From a candidate division KSB1 bacterium (GTDB lineage: Bacteria; Zhuqueibacterota; Zhuqueibacteria; JANLFK01; Oleimicrobiaceae): DNA of 64,000 nt. Below, in pieces: positions 59,428-64,000 of this stretch (position 1 is the stretch's first letter; each line of letters opens with the position of its first letter). The notes beneath the pieces are model-generated. The model saw only the letters and a program-made list of their open reading frames with translations, was not told the DNA's origin and ran no database searches. The position numbers and the translations under genes were made by a program. The stretch lies in contig JANLFK010000009.1 in assembly GCA_024655945.1 (NCBI GenBank), positions 62,001 to 126,000 of the forward strand, given 5' to 3'.

Positions 59428-59501
59428 GGCGGTGTAGCTCAGCTGGCTAGAGCAGCGGAATCATAATCCGCGGGTCCGGGGTTCGAATCCCTGCACCGCT
59501 A
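59428..59501 (+). tRNA. tRNA-Met (anticodon CAT), elongator type
   Basis: A complete cloverleaf: acceptor GGCGGTG pairing with CACCGCT (G1-U72 wobble), D arm GCTCAGCTGGCTAGAGC, anticodon stem GCGGA/TCCGC with loop ATCATAA (CAT), T arm CGGGG-TTCGAAT-CCCTG, discriminator A at 59501. CCA is not encoded. The acceptor stem and D arm look like elongator tRNA-Met; the C1-A72 mismatch and G-C-rich anticodon stem of the initiator are missing. The C4-G69/C5-G68 pairs of the lysidine-modified tRNA-Ile2 are also absent (here G4-C69, G5-C68). Confidence 0.95.
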
Positions 59502-59548
59502 CTGATGGGAACGAGACCCGAAAAAGACAAACGGTTTTCTAGGCTCCC

Positions 59549-59579
59549 GACCTTTCCTTCGCGAAAGGTCTTTTTGTTT
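59549..59579 (+). terminator. Rho-independent terminator after tRNA-Met
   Basis: Perfect 8-base-pair stem GACCTTTC / GAAAGGTC with loop CTTCGC, followed by TTTTTGTTT. It ends only about ten bases before the tilS start codon. Confidence 0.85.
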
Positions 59580-59589
59580 GCACAAGACC

Positions 59590-60999
59590 ATGCTCCTTGC
59601 GCGCTTTGAAAAGTGCTTGCGGGAACACCGCCTCGTCGCCCCAGGCCAGACGGTTCTGGTAGCAGTTTCTGGCGGCGTGGATTCGATGGTGCTGCTGGAC
59701 CTTTTCGCCTGCATTCAAGAACCCTGGCGGCTGCAGCTGGTCGTGGCACACCTCAACCATGGCCTGCGCGGCAAAGAGGCCGACCGCGACCAGACCTTTG
59801 TCAGCACACGTGCCGGCCACTACGGCCTGCCCGTGGTGACCGAGCGGGCGGATGTTGCCGGCTACGCGCGCCAGCGACACTTGTCCCGTGAGGCCGCAGC
59901 CCGCGAGGTGCGCTATGACTTCTTGCGACGGGCGGCGCAGCAAGCGGGCGCCGAGCGCGTTGCCTTGGGCCACCACGCCAATGACCAGGCAGAGACCTTC
60001 CTCGACCATCTCCTGCGCGGAGCCGGTCTCGCCGGGTTGGGCGGCATGTGGTGGCAGCGGGACATCTTCGTGCGCCCGCTCCTTGGGTTCACCCGCGCCG
60101 AACTAACCGAATACGCCACCCACCACCGGCTGCCATTTTGCGAAGATAGTTCCAATGTTGACCTGCGGATGCGCAGGAACCGGCTGCGGCACGAGCTAGT
60201 GCCTCACCTGGCTTCCCACTACAACCCGCGCGTCGTGGAGGCGCTCAGCCGCGCCTGCCAGGCGTTCCAGGAAGCTGACCAGGGCTTGCGCATCATCGCT
60301 GCCCGACAGCTGGCCCGCGACGGGCGCGAAGAGGGGGGAAAAATTGTTCTTGATATTGCTGAGTTTTTGCGCTATCTTTCAGTGACGCAAAAGTATGTGT
60401 TGATGGACGTGGTGGAGCGGATGGGAGGTAGGCGCTCGCAGCTCGACAGCCGAACCCTGGAACGCGTGCTCCGCTTGGTGAGGCAGGCACGGCCGGGGAC
60501 GAGGGTAAGCCTGGGGGGAGGAATCGAGGCCGCCGTCTCCGGTCGCTACTTGGTGATCGGCCCGAGCGCCCAAGGGTCCTTTTGCCTGCCAGTGCACATC
60601 GGCCGAGAGGTAGCTGACCCAGCGCGTGGTTTCGTCTTCAAGTGTTCGCCAGCCACGCGGGAAGAATTCCAGGCGCTGCGCGGCACATCCCCTGCCGTGG
60701 AATTTGTCGATGCCGGGCAGGTCGAAGAGCCGCTGCGGCTGCGTTCGTGGCAGCGCGGCGACCGCTTTTTCCCCCTGGGGATGCAGGAGAGCAAGAAACT
60801 GTCGGACTTTTTCATCGATGCCAAAGTGCCGCACCATCGCCGCCATCTTGTGCCGCTCCTCGAGTGCGCCAAGGGTATCATCTGGGTGTGCGGGCTGCGC
60901 CTCGATGAACGGTTTCGCGTCACCGACAAGACGAGGCAGCTACTAAGACTGGAATTCCACAGCGACTATGCCAGCAAAGAGCGAGAAGCAGAAGGCTGA
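59590..60999 (+). CDS. tilS: tRNA(Ile)-lysidine synthase
   Basis: A 469-residue PP-loop ATPase that converts C34 of tRNA-Ile(CAT) to lysidine so that it reads AUA. The P-loop is 'AVSGGVDSMVLL'; 'HLNHGLRGKEADRD', 'EAAAREVRYDFL', 'LGHHANDQAETFL' and 'LLGFTRAEL' follow as usual. The C-terminal TilS substrate-binding domain ends with 'LRSWQRGDRFFPLGMQESKK'. ATG 59590 is the best start; it lies about ten bases after the terminator T-tract with no Shine-Dalgarno motif. A TTG at 59578 is also in frame. hpt overlaps the end by 32 bases; tilS-hpt-ftsH is a conserved cluster in many bacteria. Confidence 0.93.
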   Translation: MLLARFEKCLREHRLVAPGQTVLVAVSGGVDSMVLLDLFACIQEPWRLQLVVAHLNHGLRGKEADRDQTFVSTRAGHYGLPVVTERADVAGYARQRHLSREAAAREVRYDFLRRAAQQAGAERVALGHHANDQAETFLDHLLRGAGLAGLGGMWWQRDIFVRPLLGFTRAELTEYATHHRLPFCEDSSNVDLRMRRNRLRHELVPHLASHYNPRVVEALSRACQAFQEADQGLRIIAARQLARDGREEGGKIVLDIAEFLRYLSVTQKYVLMDVVERMGGRRSQLDSRTLERVLRLVRQARPGTRVSLGGGIEAAVSGRYLVIGPSAQGSFCLPVHIGREVADPARGFVFKCSPATREEFQALRGTSPAVEFVDAGQVEEPLRLRSWQRGDRFFPLGMQESKKLSDFFIDAKVPHHRRHLVPLLECAKGIIWVCGLRLDERFRVTDKTRQLLRLEFHSDYASKEREAEG

Positions 61000-61522
61000 G
61001 GCGTGTGACGGCTATCGGCTGATGTTGAGCCCGCGCCGCATCCAGCGCCGCATCAAAGAGTTAGCCAAGGAGTTGTCCCGAGACTATCGCGGCCGCGTTC
61101 CGGTGTTCATCGGCGTGCTGAACGGTGGGTTCATCTTCATGGCCGACCTGATCAGAGCGCTGGAGATAGACTGCGAGGTCGATTTCATGAAAATCTCCAG
61201 CTATGGCGACGAGACCATGACCTCCGGCTGGGTGAAGCTCTTGAAAGACGTCGACTGCCAGATCGAAGGTCGGGATGTGGTGGTCGTCGAGGATATTGTC
61301 GACTCCGGGCTCTCCATTCAGTTCCTGCACCGGCGGCTGCAGCGTTTCAAGCCCAAGTCGGTCAAGTATGTTGCTTTGCTTCTCAAAGAAGGTGCCGCCA
61401 AGGTGCCTTACGAGGTGGACTATGTTGGGTTCCGCATCCCGAACGAATTCGTTGTCGGCTACGGTCTTGACCAGGCGCAGCTGCTGCGCAACCTTGGCGG
61501 CATTTACGTGAAGAAGGAGTGA
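60968..61522 (+). CDS. hpt: Hypoxanthine phosphoribosyltransferase
   Basis: A 184-residue purine-salvage enzyme that makes IMP or GMP from hypoxanthine or guanine and PRPP. The PRPP-binding motif is '[14 protein letters not shown]', with '[17 protein letters not shown]', 'MKISSYGD' (flexible loop) and '[18 protein letters not shown]' typical of the family. Homologues usually begin near the second Met (61022), so the first 18 residues may be untranslated; ATG 60968 is kept. It is placed between tilS and ftsH as in Bacillus and many other genomes. Confidence 0.93.
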   Translation: MPAKSEKQKAEACDGYRLMLSPRRIQRRIKELAKELSRDYRGRVPVFIGVLNGGFIFMADLIRALEIDCEVDFMKISSYGDETMTSGWVKLLKDVDCQIEGRDVVVVEDIVDSGLSIQFLHRRLQRFKPKSVKYVALLLKEGAAKVPYEVDYVGFRIPNEFVVGYGLDQAQLLRNLGGIYVKKE

Positions 61523-61547
61523 TCCACCTCCAGGAAGGTTTGGCATT

Positions 61548-63593
<2,046 letters not shown>

Positions 63594-63619
63594 ACCGCAA
63601 GGATGTGCTGAGCGAACTC

Positions 63620-64000
63620 ATGGCATACATTGTCTTGCTCCTGCGCTTGTGGCTGGTGCCTCCGTCGCGTCTGCCGCTGCTCATTGCCGTCGTTTCGGTT
63701 TTCCTGCTGGTCGTCCTTGCGCTGCTCTCCACTTCTACCACGGTATTGAACCGTCGGGTGCTGGTGCGCCTCTTGTTGGTTGTGGCGGCGCTCAGCGTGG
63801 CCGCAGAGGCGGCGCTCTTAGTGCGCCTTCGTGGGCCCGCGCCGCGACCGTACGTGGCGATTCTGCCTTTCTTACCGGGGAAGGAGTCTCCGCAGGCATG
63901 GGCGCTGAGCCGCACCCTTTGCCACAACCTGCGAGCGCTGAGTAGCAACTACTACGTGGGGAGTTTCGAGTCGGTATTGGAGGCGGTGCAGGCTGACAGC
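63620..64000 (+). CDS. Membrane protein of unknown function, 3' truncated by window edge
   Basis: Begins 26 bases after ftsH and is open to the window end (127 residues seen). Two hydrophobic helices (about residues 17-40 and 47-67) are followed by 'PRPYVAILPFLPGKESPQAW' and 'ALSRTLCHNLRALSSNYYVG', resembling the start of the FlgO/TolB-N-type domain found before TPR arrays (compare the gene at 44474). An in-frame GTG at 63605 with AAGGAT before it is an alternative start. The function is unknown. Confidence 0.6.
   Translation, partial: MAYIVLLLRLWLVPPSRLPLLIAVVSVFLLVVLALLSTSTTVLNRRVLVRLLLVVAALSVAAEAALLVRLRGPAPRPYVAILPFLPGKESPQAWALSRTLCHNLRALSSNYYVGSFESVLEAVQADS

Noticed and set aside
59428-59501. 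tRNA-Ile2 (lysidine-modified CAT) because tilS is adjacent
   Set aside because: The acceptor stem lacks the C4-G69 and C5-G68 pairs associated with TilS recognition and matches elongator tRNA-Met instead.

Overview
The window is a GC-rich, gene-dense bacterial chromosome segment with about 47 protein genes, one tRNA and no visible insertion sequence, phage or CRISPR array. Several features point to a Gram-negative anaerobe of the FCB assemblage (Bacteroidota and relatives; candidate phyla such as KSB1, Zixibacteria or Calditrichota would fit). They are a type IX secretion (T9SS) type A sorting domain, lipoproteins carrying the 'NPLDPLNP' mature start, secreted M14 peptidases with DNDGDG calcium loops, GAF/SpoIIE signalling proteins, and promoters of the form TTG-N19/20-TAnnTTT. 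HgcAB, four radical SAM or radical-SAM-like enzymes and acetate kinase suggest anaerobic, fermentative metabolism. The phylum is inferred; there is no rRNA gene to test it.

Layout. 1-2.9 kb: end of an amidohydrolase, an aldo/keto reductase and a methyltransferase broken by an in-frame TGA. 3.2-15 kb: cell-wall amidase, two tandem secreted M14-type proteins (the second without its catalytic residues), a tricorn-like protease and an S9 peptidase, together a peptide-degradation block. 15-19 kb: reverse-strand xylose-isomerase-like protein, Yip1-type and DUF2752 membrane proteins, then a two-PDZ exported protein. 19.5-26.3 kb: a beta-propeller lipoprotein, then a partner-switching set (membrane SpoIIE phosphatase, STAS antagonist, RsbW-like kinase, GAF-GAF-SpoIIE phosphatase). 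26.3-33.1 kb: Tat-exported D-aminoacylase, SatD, a small DUF3307-like membrane protein, and hgcA-hgcB (mercury methylation) in an apparent operon with an MFS transporter and a radical SAM protein bearing a Tat-like leader.

33-46.9 kb: 2-oxoacid dehydrogenase E1 alpha/beta, Ogt, an MBL hydrolase, an EamA transporter, a carboxymuconolactone decarboxylase/GAF fusion, a T9SS-targeted cyanophycinase-like protein, a B12-binding-type radical SAM enzyme, a lipoprotein RidA, a HAMP-GAF-SpoIIE phosphatase and a TPR lipoprotein. 47-50.7 kb (reverse): ackA with an extra C-terminal domain, a Cys-rich unknown and a HEAT-repeat protein. 51-56.8 kb: receiver-PAS-GAF-GAF protein and a complete AmmeMemoRadiSam set in which the radical SAM enzyme and a Memo-AMMECR1 fusion both carry export-type leaders. 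56.8-59.1 kb (reverse): membrane-embedded spermidine-synthase-like protein. 59.4-64 kb: tRNA-Met(CAT), terminator, then the conserved tilS-hpt-ftsH cluster and the start of another membrane protein.

The two most interesting systems are the hgcAB mercury-methylation operon with its unusual neighbours and the apparently exported AmmeMemoRadiSam system. A small family of well-matched promoters (TTGAC/TTGAT, 16-17 bp, TAnnTT) can also be read across the window.
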